Positions 8,818 to 18,966 of a stretch of 64,000 nucleotides of DNA are shown here, one piece after another. A program made the position numbers and the translations under genes. This DNA is from Sulfobacillus thermosulfidooxidans (GTDB lineage Bacteria > Bacillota > Sulfobacillia > Sulfobacillales > Sulfobacillaceae), in contig NZ_LGRO01000001.1 of NCBI RefSeq assembly GCF_001280565.1, positions 1,798,001-1,862,000 on the forward strand. The letters run 5' to 3'. Under the pieces are notes generated by a model. That model had not been told where the DNA came from and did not search any database. It was given only the letters and a program-made list of their open reading frames with translations. The first letter of the stretch is position 1; the number at the start of each line of letters is the position of its first letter.

Positions 8818-10719
8818 CTATCTTACCGGAACCCAACTCATGCCCGCATTGGTGGTATGGTACAACGTTCCCGGAGCACTTTGAAGCCATCCATCTGTCG
8901 CGCTGGTAAAACCGAAATCTCCCCAAATATAACCCAATGCATTCGGAAATGAGTGTATGGTCCACAATGCACCATCATTCCCTGATAATGCCCAGCTCTG
9001 ATCCTGAAAGGCAATCCACACAATTTCTCCATGCGATCCCGCTATTTCTAAGGGTTGCCCAACGCGTTGCACTTCCTGATTAACAGCCGGATTTATATCG
9101 GTTAAGGCTTGGGAAAAACTTTCGTGCTGATCCTCATTCCATGTTTGTCCCCCATTTGCCGTCCACCAACAGGTATTGGCATAGGGTGAGCCGACCACCC
9201 CATGTTTCCCAATGAAACTCACCTCAGTTAACCCGTCTTTAGGAGCCCATCCCCCTAACGTCACCATTGACCAGGTTTTCCCGCCATTCGTCGTCTTGAA
9301 TAAATGACTTTGGCGTACAACCCATCCGGTCGTAGCATTCATAAAATCCATCGCACTGCCACTTCCATCAAATTCCCACTGTGATGATAAAGGAAGTTTT
9401 CCAACAACCTGCCAGGTGTTTCCCCCATTTTTTGTCATGACAATATCATTGGGATGACCAGGGAGACCTAATCCATAGCCTATATGGCGGGACACAAAAC
9501 TGATAGACTTTACTGGATCTGGCGGGGGAAAAATTTGATGCCAGGTTCTCCCGCCATCGTTGGTACTCAGCACTTGCGTATTATCAAGCCCATCCACTAG
9601 CCAGCCCTTGTCCGGTGAGATAAAGCTCAAGGCAAAGTATCCTGGTACACCATTAGCACCGTAAATAGGGGGATAGGTATTCCATTTCTGTCCGCCATTG
9701 CTTGTCGACCAAATGGCTGTCGTACCGAAATTTCTGGCTGCACTGACTCCCCCTAAAAATGCGGTCGTCCCTGTAACCGCAGCAAAAGGTCCCGGTGCCA
9801 ATTCTGGGGCTAAGGGTGCCGAACTCGGAGCATCGGGTGCTGGGCCTGCGCCCGCCGTCGATTTGGCGGCCACTACACGCCATCCTGTTGAAGGGCTATA
9901 ATGAATGACCGTATAAGAGGTCTGGTTCATACCCGACATTCCTTGCAATATGACCCAAATACTATTGGGAGACTCAACCGTGATATGTGCCGCCATAGGA
10001 ACGGTCGATCCATAAATGTAAATGGGTTGCCATTGTTTTCCCCCATCTGTGGTATGCCATATACGGCTGTCACCAGCCACCCAGCCTAATTTCCGTCCCC
10101 TAAAAGCCACGGCAAGAGGATGAAATGGGGTGGATAACACATGCCAATGATATCCTCCGTCATCGGTTTGATAAAGACCATACCCGGGTCCGCCATTTCC
10201 TAATAGAGCACTTGAAGTTCCCATTACGGCATAACCGGTATGATTTCCCTCAAAACTTACGGAAATAAACGAAGACGTGCTGTGGTCGCGAATCTGCCAT
10301 GTTTCGCCTCCATCGGTGGTAGCCATCAAAGTGTGGTAGCTCCATACCCATCCGGTTTGCTTATTAGGAAATTGAATTCCCCAAAAATTTGCTTTGGAAG
10401 AAGATACCGAGTCCCACGTATTCCCCCCGTCAGTCGTTTCCCAAATACCTCCTGGTCCGGCCAAAAATCCTTTAGAACCACTGAGAAAATCAATGGCCTG
10501 CATACGGGTTTGATCGGCCGTGGCCCAGGAAATAGGTTGTAAAGCGTGCACAGCAGAGGACGTCGTAGGTGTCACAGGAGCCTTTGAAGACGGAGATGAT
10601 GAAGGTGATGAGCGTGATGTCGGAAGCGAAGAAGAAGGTGTGGTATTAACACTCACACCACACCCGGTTATAGAAATAATCAGTGTCAGTGCCATAAGTG
10701 GCATTTTCGGTGATTTCAT
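8818..10719 (-). CDS. Ycf48/BNR-repeat lipoprotein
   Basis: About 633 residues. The start is the ATG at 10719, behind AGGAGG; an in-frame start at 10761 is less likely. A signal peptide ends in a lipobox (ISITGC, about residue 21), followed by a Ser/Pro/Thr-rich linker to about residue 55, so the protein is probably anchored outside the membrane. The rest is built from many repeats of the Asp-box type (TTDGGNTW, TTDGGETW, TNDGGRTW, TTNGGKTW), as in Ycf48-like and sialidase-like beta-propellers. These form scaffolds or assembly factors rather than defining one enzyme. No sialidase catalytic set was recognised. It lies downstream of the BREX operon but is separated by about 195 bases and is probably unrelated. 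Confidence 0.8.
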   Translation of the reverse strand: MKSPKMPLMALTLIISITGCGVSVNTTPSSSLPTSRSSPSSSPSSKAPVTPTTSSAVHALQPISWATADQTRMQAIDFLSGSKGFLAGPGGIWETTDGGNTWDSVSSSKANFWGIQFPNKQTGWVWSYHTLMATTDGGETWQIRDHSTSSFISVSFEGNHTGYAVMGTSSALLGNGGPGYGLYQTDDGGYHWHVLSTPFHPLAVAFRGRKLGWVAGDSRIWHTTDGGKQWQPIYIYGSTVPMAAHITVESPNSIWVILQGMSGMNQTSYTVIHYSPSTGWRVVAAKSTAGAGPAPDAPSSAPLAPELAPGPFAAVTGTTAFLGGVSAARNFGTTAIWSTSNGGQKWNTYPPIYGANGVPGYFALSFISPDKGWLVDGLDNTQVLSTNDGGRTWHQIFPPPDPVKSISFVSRHIGYGLGLPGHPNDIVMTKNGGNTWQVVGKLPLSSQWEFDGSGSAMDFMNATTGWVVRQSHLFKTTNGGKTWSMVTLGGWAPKDGLTEVSFIGKHGVVGSPYANTCWWTANGGQTWNEDQHESFSQALTDINPAVNQEVQRVGQPLEIAGSHGEIVWIAFQDQSWALSGNDGALWTIHSFPNALGYIWGDFGFTSATDGWLQSAPGTLYHTTNAGMSWVPVR

Positions 10720-10914
10720 TAAAATGCCTCCTGAGGTTATGCAGAAATTACATCCCTGCAAATAACGCCAGAAAGCGCAGACTGGTTACTTCCTGAAATC
10801 ATGAAAACTTCACCAACAAACTGGCTTTGGGTCAGAACCGACTGCGAAATTGTTGATTTCTCATTTATTCATTGTTCTTGATTAGACTTTTGATGTCCGT
10901 CGCAGCTTAATGTG

Positions 10915-11619
10915 CTAGCATTCCCTTCCCACCATTAAATGCTCTCCGCCAGAAGGCTCAATAATCAAATTGGCGTCTTTTAAGGCCCACCGCGACATCT
11001 CAATCTTAAAGGGGAACCACCATGGCAAATGGCTTACTGTTTCAAGCGCAACGCGGTCTTGGCCGAGTGCCTGCAGTGTCGCGAAAAGCACAAAGGTTAG
11101 TGTCTCGCCATCCGATATCTGCAGGGGAGAAGAATGCACAACATAGTGGCCGATTTTTTCTCGTCTTAATACCTGCCATTCGGTCAGTGATCCCAAAATC
11201 ATCCGCACCCCAACACGGACCCGTTCCCTATCCCCATAAATCCCCGCAATTTGCGAGTAAAGTTGACGGGTGGTAAATCCATCTGACAACGCTAATAATC
11301 GGCCTATGGCGCTGACGGTGTTGTAGAAAAATGGATAAGCGGTGATAAATAAGCCCCAATATCCTAAAAGTCGGTTTACAGCCAAGGTCTGTCCTAAAAC
11401 TTTGTGATTTAAAGAATCTTGCCAAAAAGGCTGATTCCACAGCCGCGTCATGATGGTAGCCGCCTTTTTGCGTGCTGCCTGTCCTTGAATATGCTGCCAC
11501 TGGGGTATAATAGTCGCGGGGGAAATAGGCTCTCCCTTTAACCACCAGTGATACACCATGTCTAAATCGGCCCAGCGAATCTTATGATCGATCCCCACAC
11601 GCGGCCCATATCTCACCAT
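10915..11619 (-). CDS. brxA: Probable BrxA of the BREX system
   Basis: About 234 residues, last gene of the BREX operon. It overlaps the end of pglZ by seven bases when started at the ATG at 11619; a longer frame to 11652 exists. I assign it mainly by position: type 3 BREX loci end with the small DNA-binding protein BrxA. The region QLYSQIAGIYGDRERVRVG followed by a helix and LRREKIGHYVV looks like a winged helix, which agrees with a DNA-binding role, but similarity to the DUF1819 family cannot be verified by eye. The gene has no catalytic motif. An accessory protein specific to this lineage is the alternative. Confidence 0.55.
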   Translation of the reverse strand: MVRYGPRVGIDHKIRWADLDMVYHWWLKGEPISPATIIPQWQHIQGQAARKKAATIMTRLWNQPFWQDSLNHKVLGQTLAVNRLLGYWGLFITAYPFFYNTVSAIGRLLALSDGFTTRQLYSQIAGIYGDRERVRVGVRMILGSLTEWQVLRREKIGHYVVHSSPLQISDGETLTFVLFATLQALGQDRVALETVSHLPWWFPFKIEMSRWALKDANLIIEPSGGEHLMVGREC

Positions 11620-13409
11620 ATGATCACCACCGGCACCATGAGTTCCTCCCAAGAAATACTGCCATGACTCACACCTTGCGCATCCGTATTGAATGCTTCA
11701 TGCGCGCGCGCTAATAAGGGATACGTTCCGGGTGGCAAGGTATGGGTAAAGGGCCAGTCAATACCCCACCGATTATCATGATTAATCCCCCGGCGGAGCG
11801 TGTCCGATCCAAAAATTTGAACGCGTTCCCCTTTAGTCGCACTTAATGATCCGGTAGGAGGTTTGCCAATCCCCCGCACCGGGGTATGCCCGTGGTCGCT
11901 CGTAATGACAATATGGAAGTGTCGATCCTGAAGTGCTTTGATAAATTGAGACAACCAACCCACGTCTTTCATCCACTGTTTTAAATCAATGAGAATTTGC
12001 TTCATGCCCATTTGAGCATGATGCGCTAAATCATCGACCATGTTCGCGACACATCCTACCACGATCGCATCGCGGCTGTCTATTTCCTGCATGAAGTCTG
12101 TCACTGTCATTGTATCTACAGTATTTCGGTAAAGAACACGGTATAAATCCATGCCCTGTTCCTTCCAAAAGGTTTTCCATGCCTTCTCTTCCCCTTGGGT
12201 TGTATAAATGGATCCGGCAAAGGCCCGAGGAATGCGTCCTGAAAATATTGCTTGGCGCGAAACACTGGTTATGCTCGGCACCCACGCCATCGCTGCCCAT
12301 TGATCGCACCCATCCCATCTCAATGGAAGAAACTGGCGCAGATAAATCCATTCCGGCAAACTAAGTCCGTCAAGCACCACCAGAGCCCACCGGTTGTGGA
12401 CACTAGGATCCTGACGGCTTATCCATTGGGGAATATGATGAACCATTTTAGGACGGGGCTGAGAGGGTAAAGATGCCATCAGTGCGTACTGATGCAGCAC
12501 CCATTCATAAAAGATGCGGTCAATGTCTTTGGTGATCTCAGAACGCGAATCATCTCCTAAATAGGCAGCCAGGTAAATACGTGCCATGTCATACGCTTTA
12601 TCAATCCAATCCAGACCGACGATATGCTCCCGGTGCAAAAACTCTTCAATGCCTTGATAGGTTTCCTCGCCAACAATCACCTTCTGTTCGCCAATCTGAT
12701 CATCGCCGCCTAAGCGTTTCAACCAATATCTGCCTTGCAAGGATAATAGGTCGTTTCTTTGAGACCAATTGGCAAGACATTGTTGCCATTTTTCCTTGGA
12801 TGTCAGCACTTCTGATAACATGATGTCATTATGCCAATGCTGGCTCAAAGAAGCACTCAGCCACGTCGCCAATCGAGATGGTAACCCAAAGCCCATGGAA
12901 TGAATCCGGAAAATCAAGGCAAGAAGGTCTTCTTCGTTGCCCACTAATTCAGGATCGACCCGGTATAAAGTACGCATAATGAATACGAGACTTTCTTCAT
13001 AACTCAAGCTCCGTCGCGGATAACGGGGTGATTCCAGAATCAGGTCGAAAGCGCGGGAATCAAGATCCTGTAGTGCGTTCAGATCCAAATGGGGAAATAT
13101 CTGTCCCAAGGACAAATAGAGCCGGAACCCGCGGCTCACCAGGTCATAGGGCAGATGATGGAAATCGAAATCATCTGTTCGTACCACCAAATCCGGAGTG
13201 CTCTGATGCTGATCCCACTTCATACGAAAATCCTCTTCATAAACTAAACGAAACCGCAGGGGATCCTCGTAGGTGAGGAGCACAATGCCTTGCTCCTGCA
13301 ACAGCGCCAGTAATGCTTCATCTAATAACAGGCTAGCAGGATCAGAGACAACCCGTACCCTTGTGCTGGACGCACAAATGAAATCGACAATGCGTTGGCG
13401 CCACGTCAT
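11613..13409 (-). CDS. pglZ: PglZ-domain protein of the BREX system
   Basis: 598 residues. The C-terminal half has the alkaline-phosphatase-like fold of PglZ: RWALVVLDGLS (about residue 343), a metal-site Asp, the SITSVSRQAIFSG block with the usual phosphatase nucleophile position, and VITSDHGHTPVRG (about residue 507), the Asp-His metal ligands. The N-terminal 330 residues are helical and poorly conserved. PglZ is present in every BREX type and is needed for phage restriction; its hydrolase substrate is unsettled. The start ATG overlaps the brxHII stop by four bases (ATGA), showing tight translational coupling. The length is usual for type 3. Confidence 0.85.
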   Translation of the reverse strand: MTWRQRIVDFICASSTRVRVVSDPASLLLDEALLALLQEQGIVLLTYEDPLRFRLVYEEDFRMKWDQHQSTPDLVVRTDDFDFHHLPYDLVSRGFRLYLSLGQIFPHLDLNALQDLDSRAFDLILESPRYPRRSLSYEESLVFIMRTLYRVDPELVGNEEDLLALIFRIHSMGFGLPSRLATWLSASLSQHWHNDIMLSEVLTSKEKWQQCLANWSQRNDLLSLQGRYWLKRLGGDDQIGEQKVIVGEETYQGIEEFLHREHIVGLDWIDKAYDMARIYLAAYLGDDSRSEITKDIDRIFYEWVLHQYALMASLPSQPRPKMVHHIPQWISRQDPSVHNRWALVVLDGLSLPEWIYLRQFLPLRWDGCDQWAAMAWVPSITSVSRQAIFSGRIPRAFAGSIYTTQGEEKAWKTFWKEQGMDLYRVLYRNTVDTMTVTDFMQEIDSRDAIVVGCVANMVDDLAHHAQMGMKQILIDLKQWMKDVGWLSQFIKALQDRHFHIVITSDHGHTPVRGIGKPPTGSLSATKGERVQIFGSDTLRRGINHDNRWGIDWPFTHTLPPGTYPLLARAHEAFNTDAQGVSHGSISWEELMVPVVIIW

Positions 13410-16132
13410 AGGCTTTTAACCTCCACAATCAATAAAGGGGTAAATTGGGGGATTGTTTTTGCCATGTGGTCAAGTTGCACTTGCCGTTTGTCTAATTCTT
13501 GTCGCAACCGCTTCAGACGGAACTCGCGCACTTCCGGCAAGCCAACATGCTCTGCCATTTGTGCGCGGATACGAAATGCTTTGCGCGCTTTGTCTCTTTC
13601 TCGCTGCAAAAAGGCCTGATGAGAGGCGGTGAGTTCTTGGTACAAAGGGCGGGCTTCTTCTTCGGCCACTTGGCGAAGCGCATCGTAATCCGCATCGCTC
13701 AGACCTTCGCGGAAAGTTATTTCTCCCTGAAACTCGGGTTGGCATATCTGTTCCCATATCTTTTGCGCTGTTGTCCTGTAGCGTTTGCCATCTTCTGAAA
13801 CAAATACGGGGATGAGCCGGGAGCGATTCTTCTCTCGAGTCTGCAAGGTCAATTTCCATAGGCTCCACAGCCCTTTTAGACCTTGTGGAAATTGGGACGA
13901 GACAAGAATCACAAACGCTTCACCGGGTGTCACCCGAGGCACTTTGTCAATAAGTGAAGCAATGCGGGGATGGTGAATACCGACGTAGTGGCTCTGAGCC
14001 GCCCGGTCCCGTTTGCGGAACACAGCTTGGGATATCACTTCGCCATCAGGGAAATGAATATCGATGCCAAACAGACGCCGTTCAACCATACCGCCCCGGG
14101 CCATCACATACTGCTCAGTCATGGCCTCTACCCATTCCGGAAAAGGATGCCCTAACGCCTTCGACACTTTTTCCAAATCGGGTGGCAAGGCACTAATCAC
14201 ATCCACGAAGTTTCGGCTGTTCTTGGCTTGCATCTCAACGCTTTCCACAAATTCGTTAAGATACTGGTCCGTCCGTTCTGGAGCCATTAAAGATTCCATA
14301 AAGAGATTCGGATAATTCACATCCATACCAGAGGAATCTAATACATCCCCCAGTTTATCAATTCCCATTTCATCTAATATTCTCTGCAGTTTTTCTAATA
14401 AAACTTGATGTACCCGGGCTTCGACGGTATCTTGCAGGACAAAGTTGAATGCCCAAACATCGTGGGTTTGTCCGATTCGATCGACTCGGCCGATGCGCTG
14501 TTCGATTTTCATGGGATTCCATGGTAAGTCATAATTAATGACAACATGAGCAAATTGTAGGTTTAGTCCCTCTCCGCCGGCATCGGTCGATATCAAAATT
14601 TGACTGGCATCGCGAAACTCTTCTTGAACCAAGATCCGTTCCTCCAGACTCATTTGCCCATTCAGTATACTAACCCGGTATCCCGCTTCTTTCAGCATTC
14701 GCTCGAGCATGGCTTGAGTAGGGAGAAATTCGGTAAAAATGAGCAATTTAATTTCGCTCGTTTCCTTCTCCCGCAATTGATCGATTAACCGTAGTAAACG
14801 ATCCAAACGAGCATCCGCATGATTTAAGGCCGTCAGAGCTAAATCCTTGAGACTTAACAAATGCTGCCGTTCGCCACTGAGAACCGATCCGGCCATGATC
14901 TCCTTATTATCTTCTTCATACTCGCTGATTATGGGAGTCTCGTCCTCGTCCTCTTCGCGCCCCTCTAAGACTTGAAGCCGCCTTTCAATAGCGCGCAAAA
15001 TCGCTGCCGGTGATGATGTCACTAAACGCTGCATGAGAATCAAGAGAAAGGCTTGAGAAAATTGTTTGGCTCGCATAGCCTTTTGATAACGGTTCCGAAC
15101 GTAGTCGCTCACAGCCTCATACACGGCTCTTTGCGCGTGATATTGGGAATCGCTCCAGTCAACCAAAATCAGTTCCACGATTCGCGGCTTAAACAGAGGC
15201 GTCCCGTCTAATGCCAATGCTTGGCGTTTAGCTGTGCGAATCACATACGGTCTGACATCCTCCGGCGTCATGTGTTCTGCGTCAATAAAGCGTTCGGCAT
15301 CAAGCAAGGACAAGAGCCGTACAAATTGATCCGATTTCCCTTGATGCGGTGTTGCTGAAAGCAGAAGCAGATACGGCGAGGCCATAGCCAGTGCTTGCCC
15401 CAGGCGAAAGCGAGCCACGTAATCCGTACTCCCGCCAAGCCTATGCGCTTCATCGATAATAATCAGGTCCCATGGCACATGAGTGACAGCATCAAAGTGT
15501 TTTCGGTTATATTCCACAATCCGTGTTGTTTCCCATCCCGCGCGTTTCGCCAGCGGTTTGATGCTATCGTGAGACACAATCACCTGATCGTGACTGAGCC
15601 ACAATTCTTCGGGCTGATTCCCATCTACCCGTTTGATGTCCTCTCCGGTAATGAGCCAAAAGGTCTCATCAAAATGCATCCAGAGTTCACTTTTCCATTG
15701 CTGCATAAGGCCTTTGGGCGTGACAATTAAGATCCGCTGGATTAGTCCACGCAACTTCAGTTCGCGAATCACAAGTCCCGCTTCAATGGTTTTCCCCAAA
15801 CCCACTTCATCGGCCAACAGAAGCCGCCCCTGCCCTCCATAAATCACGCGCTCTAACACCGCGAACTGGTGAGGCATCGGTTCAATTTGTCCTTCCAAGG
15901 GCGCTAACAGCACGTCTTGATTTAAGGCCTGTATAATTCGGCCAGCCAAAGCGCGGTAGCAAATTTCTGCTAACGAGAGATGTGGCGCATCACCAAAATC
16001 CTCTTCGCGGACGGTGATGACCCGCTCTTCGTTAGGTAACCATATCTGACACGTTTTTTGGCCGAACACGGTATGGCAGTCTAAGATACGCACCATTTGC
16101 CGATATGAGGGAAGATATCGCCAGGTATTCAT
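13406..16132 (-). CDS. brxHII: BREX helicase BrxHII (SNF2/DEAH type)
   Basis: 908 residues of superfamily 2 helicase. Motif I LADEVGLGKTIEAG (about residues 104-117), motif II IIDEAHRLGG, motif III LLSATPHQGK, then the C-terminal helicase half with ILISTDAGGEGLNL and IEQRIGRVDRIGQ. A long C-terminal tail ends in charged coiled-coil sequence (about residues 820-900). It resembles RapA/DrmD-like helicases, as expected for BrxHII in type 3 BREX. It probably remodels or translocates on invading DNA together with the methyltransferase. The start overlaps the pglXI stop by four bases and its stop overlaps pglZ by four. DISARM was considered because DrmD is similar, but PglZ and BrxC genes on either side favour BREX. 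Confidence 0.85.
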   Translation of the reverse strand: MNTWRYLPSYRQMVRILDCHTVFGQKTCQIWLPNEERVITVREEDFGDAPHLSLAEICYRALAGRIIQALNQDVLLAPLEGQIEPMPHQFAVLERVIYGGQGRLLLADEVGLGKTIEAGLVIRELKLRGLIQRILIVTPKGLMQQWKSELWMHFDETFWLITGEDIKRVDGNQPEELWLSHDQVIVSHDSIKPLAKRAGWETTRIVEYNRKHFDAVTHVPWDLIIIDEAHRLGGSTDYVARFRLGQALAMASPYLLLLSATPHQGKSDQFVRLLSLLDAERFIDAEHMTPEDVRPYVIRTAKRQALALDGTPLFKPRIVELILVDWSDSQYHAQRAVYEAVSDYVRNRYQKAMRAKQFSQAFLLILMQRLVTSSPAAILRAIERRLQVLEGREEDEDETPIISEYEEDNKEIMAGSVLSGERQHLLSLKDLALTALNHADARLDRLLRLIDQLREKETSEIKLLIFTEFLPTQAMLERMLKEAGYRVSILNGQMSLEERILVQEEFRDASQILISTDAGGEGLNLQFAHVVINYDLPWNPMKIEQRIGRVDRIGQTHDVWAFNFVLQDTVEARVHQVLLEKLQRILDEMGIDKLGDVLDSSGMDVNYPNLFMESLMAPERTDQYLNEFVESVEMQAKNSRNFVDVISALPPDLEKVSKALGHPFPEWVEAMTEQYVMARGGMVERRLFGIDIHFPDGEVISQAVFRKRDRAAQSHYVGIHHPRIASLIDKVPRVTPGEAFVILVSSQFPQGLKGLWSLWKLTLQTREKNRSRLIPVFVSEDGKRYRTTAQKIWEQICQPEFQGEITFREGLSDADYDALRQVAEEEARPLYQELTASHQAFLQRERDKARKAFRIRAQMAEHVGLPEVREFRLKRLRQELDKRQVQLDHMAKTIPQFTPLLIVEVKSL

Positions 16133-18966
16133 CGCATCAACGACTTGGCATTATTAACAAACTGCGACAAAAAGATATCATCGTGAACTAAACCAGGTGG
16201 TAATTTATCGCCAACCAAAATAATGTCCGCATATTTTTGCTCGGTCCACAATCGCTTAAATCCCACCTTCAGCGCCTCACTCCGGCATGTTTTCAGGCGT
16301 TTGCTGCTGGTTTTGGCATCCTCAAGATAATGCTCAAATTCTCGCCACAAGTCCCGTTCACGCAATTTCTCGAGGTCTGCCGCTTTGCGGGGATCAGGCA
16401 CATACCAAAATCCTTTGGCCTTTTGGCGCATTTCGCTGGTAACCTCTGTTCCCCTAAAATTGTGGTAGTTAGCTCGTAAATAGCTCACGATTTGTTCCGG
16501 CATTTCCTCTTCTCCGTCATATTTCAAGAAATTTTGTTCTAGGAGTTCCATTAACTCGGGCAAGCTCTCGTATTTCTCCAGATGTTGAATGGCTTTCATG
16601 AAATCCGGTTGCAAATTTTGATAGGACTGAGGTTTGCTCATAAGCCGTTGGCGAATCCATTCAATGGCTGTTGATTCATTCGAGACAAAAAGATCTGCTT
16701 GAAGTAATTCCTTCACCAACATCTTCTTCTGATCATATTCTGCCACTTGATCCTCCATAAACACCATGCCATCGCGCACGGGATAACGCCGAATCAATTC
16801 TGATTGGAAGTCTCCTGATGTGAGAATGGGCAAAGGCCAACCCCGGGACACGTAATATGCTACAAGCCGGTCATAGATTTGGCGAGGTTTGCGTTCCTCA
16901 ATAATCTGCGCTTGACCGCGTTTGCCTAAAAATACTGGCAAATGACGCAGATGTTCATCTACAAAGGTCCAGATCCCAGCATTCTGTCCTGCAGTCACTG
17001 TCATCTGTTCATTCATGGTCTCAGACGGCTTATAGGCAGAGATGACAAGATCTTGCCTGACTGCGGTAGTTGTTGTGACCGCTTTAAAACTGCCTTGCTG
17101 TTTATCTAACGCGGAAACATTGGCAATGACAAACCCTGCTTGTTGAATAGCTTGAGTAATCGCATTCCACACCGCCGTTTGTGTATTGCTAAATTCTACC
17201 GTCATCCAGCGACCGGGCTTTAACATCCGGTATGCCGCCTCGAAACTTTTTGTCATGAGTAGTTGATAATCCTCTAAAGTCTTCTTTTGAGCTTTGTTAA
17301 CAACGGCTTCTGGTCCATTATTGGTAAAAACCTTCAACCATGCTTCCCACAAAAAGTTCAACTCTGAATACATAATATTGGAACCAAAAGGAGGATCAAG
17401 AAAGATGTAATCGAGAATATTGGAAAAATCCGTAAAACTACTAAATGGTGCAGTAGAATGCGCAACGTCCCATTTTCTTATGGGAACAGAAAGAGAAAGA
17501 TCATTAATCTTAGAATAAAGTAGTTTTAAAGATGAATTTTCAGTCCATAATGATGGTAGATATAGGGTGCCACTTACCGTGCCCATCTTTCTATCAAGAG
17601 TGAATTTATATAATTTCGAAGTTCGAATCATTGATGAGGTTATCCAAAAGCACGGAATCGTAGGATTAATTTTATTACCTTGACATGGTGTTGCGGTGGC
17701 CATCAGTAATAACAAATTCCTCTTCGTATAAAACTGATGCACATGCGTTATCCCTAGTGGATCATTTCGTCTACTTTCTTCTCCCTCCGGCATCCTATCA
17801 GTTGGAAACCAATATGGTATCGGTTGGTTGTTAATAGCCTCTAATAACGCCATATCAAAATCATCTGGAGTCTTGTCTTCTCGTCTTTTCCCTATGGAAT
17901 AATTAATCAAGACTGGTACTTGTTTGGCATGGCGAACGGTTTCATGAATTGCATCATCGTATTCCGTCACCCATGCTCGTTCAAGTTTCTTTTTCGTTAA
18001 TTCAACACCGCACGACGGACAGGGAAATTCATCGAGGACCTTTCCTTGCTCTTTGTTAACTGCTGCATCCCAGAAAATGATTTCATGCGAACAGTTAGGG
18101 CAAACAAAAACATCAGACCATACGGTGTAGTTAATTTTGGCCCATGGTAATGATGTATCTTCTAAAATGGTTTGAGGATTTTGCCGCAATGCTGCTAACG
18201 CTTTCTCGCGTTGCTCCTGGGTGGCATAACTGGGTAATGTGGCATACATCCAGCCACACTCTTTTTCCACATCATGTAAAACGTGCTCGGCTTGCTCTTG
18301 AAAAAGGTGAGGGTCAGTGGGGGTATTGTAATTATATGCAATGAAGGACGCAGCAGGACTCAAGTCATTCAATATGGCATGGCGTACACCTAATTTGGAA
18401 ATCGGCTTCCACACTGATTCATCTTCTTCATTTGACAAAATGGTGCCATCTTTCTCGACGCGGTAGCCTAAAGATTCCACTGTTTTTCGGTCTCCACACA
18501 ACTGAGCCGCCACTCCCGTCATTCCCGTTCCCGCAAATCCGTCAAAGACAATATCCCCAGGATTCGTGTAATGAAGGATATAGCGCATAATTGCCTTATG
18601 AGGCACTTTGGTGTGATAAGAATGGGCATTGTAAATTGGGTCATTCTTACCCTCAGACACATCGGACGCATAGGGTTCCCGGAGATAGGGTTCGTCGTCT
18701 TGGGGACTCTCTTTTTCCCATTCTTCCACAATTTGTGGTAGAAAGGGATTGGGACAGGCGGTGTAATAAGGAGGATCGGATAACGCTAAAATATCCTCGT
18801 CGCGCGCTTTGGGAAACCCTTCGATGTGTTTCAATTCCGGTAATTTCTTCCGGAGCTCTTCTGTAAAATAGGCACGTCTCTCTTCATCGCTTTCAAACAC
18901 AATGCCAAGGCAGGTCACTGGACCCTTTTTCTTTTTGGATTGGTCGAATTCTAAACCCCATGTCAT
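16129..18966 (-). CDS. pglXI: BREX adenine-specific DNA methyltransferase PglXI
   Basis: 945 residues. Motif IV comes first (SDPPYYTACPNPF, residues 63-75), then the SAM-binding motif I FDGFAGTGMTG (141-151), an order seen in the DUF1156/COG1743 methylases used as PglXI in type 3 BREX. Two CxxC pairs (FVCPNC, FPCPSC; about residues 290-325) suggest a zinc ribbon, and a second DPPF lies near residue 525. The enzyme should methylate adenines in host DNA so BREX can tell self from phage. The segment at about residues 440-520 is AT-rich (34% GC over 17401-17640 by hand count, against about 50% in a 240-base stretch at 16741-16980), perhaps an exchanged target-recognition region. Upstream lies a relic transposon, so this gene may have its own promoter. 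Confidence 0.85.
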   Translation of the reverse strand: MTWGLEFDQSKKKKGPVTCLGIVFESDEERRAYFTEELRKKLPELKHIEGFPKARDEDILALSDPPYYTACPNPFLPQIVEEWEKESPQDDEPYLREPYASDVSEGKNDPIYNAHSYHTKVPHKAIMRYILHYTNPGDIVFDGFAGTGMTGVAAQLCGDRKTVESLGYRVEKDGTILSNEEDESVWKPISKLGVRHAILNDLSPAASFIAYNYNTPTDPHLFQEQAEHVLHDVEKECGWMYATLPSYATQEQREKALAALRQNPQTILEDTSLPWAKINYTVWSDVFVCPNCSHEIIFWDAAVNKEQGKVLDEFPCPSCGVELTKKKLERAWVTEYDDAIHETVRHAKQVPVLINYSIGKRREDKTPDDFDMALLEAINNQPIPYWFPTDRMPEGEESRRNDPLGITHVHQFYTKRNLLLLMATATPCQGNKINPTIPCFWITSSMIRTSKLYKFTLDRKMGTVSGTLYLPSLWTENSSLKLLYSKINDLSLSVPIRKWDVAHSTAPFSSFTDFSNILDYIFLDPPFGSNIMYSELNFLWEAWLKVFTNNGPEAVVNKAQKKTLEDYQLLMTKSFEAAYRMLKPGRWMTVEFSNTQTAVWNAITQAIQQAGFVIANVSALDKQQGSFKAVTTTTAVRQDLVISAYKPSETMNEQMTVTAGQNAGIWTFVDEHLRHLPVFLGKRGQAQIIEERKPRQIYDRLVAYYVSRGWPLPILTSGDFQSELIRRYPVRDGMVFMEDQVAEYDQKKMLVKELLQADLFVSNESTAIEWIRQRLMSKPQSYQNLQPDFMKAIQHLEKYESLPELMELLEQNFLKYDGEEEMPEQIVSYLRANYHNFRGTEVTSEMRQKAKGFWYVPDPRKAADLEKLRERDLWREFEHYLEDAKTSSKRLKTCRSEALKVGFKRLWTEQKYADIILVGDKLPPGLVHDDIFLSQFVNNAKSLMR

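Noticed and set aside
8803-8820. Terminator after the BNR lipoprotein gene
   Set aside because: The hairpin is perfect but short, includes the stop codon and has no directly following T-run.
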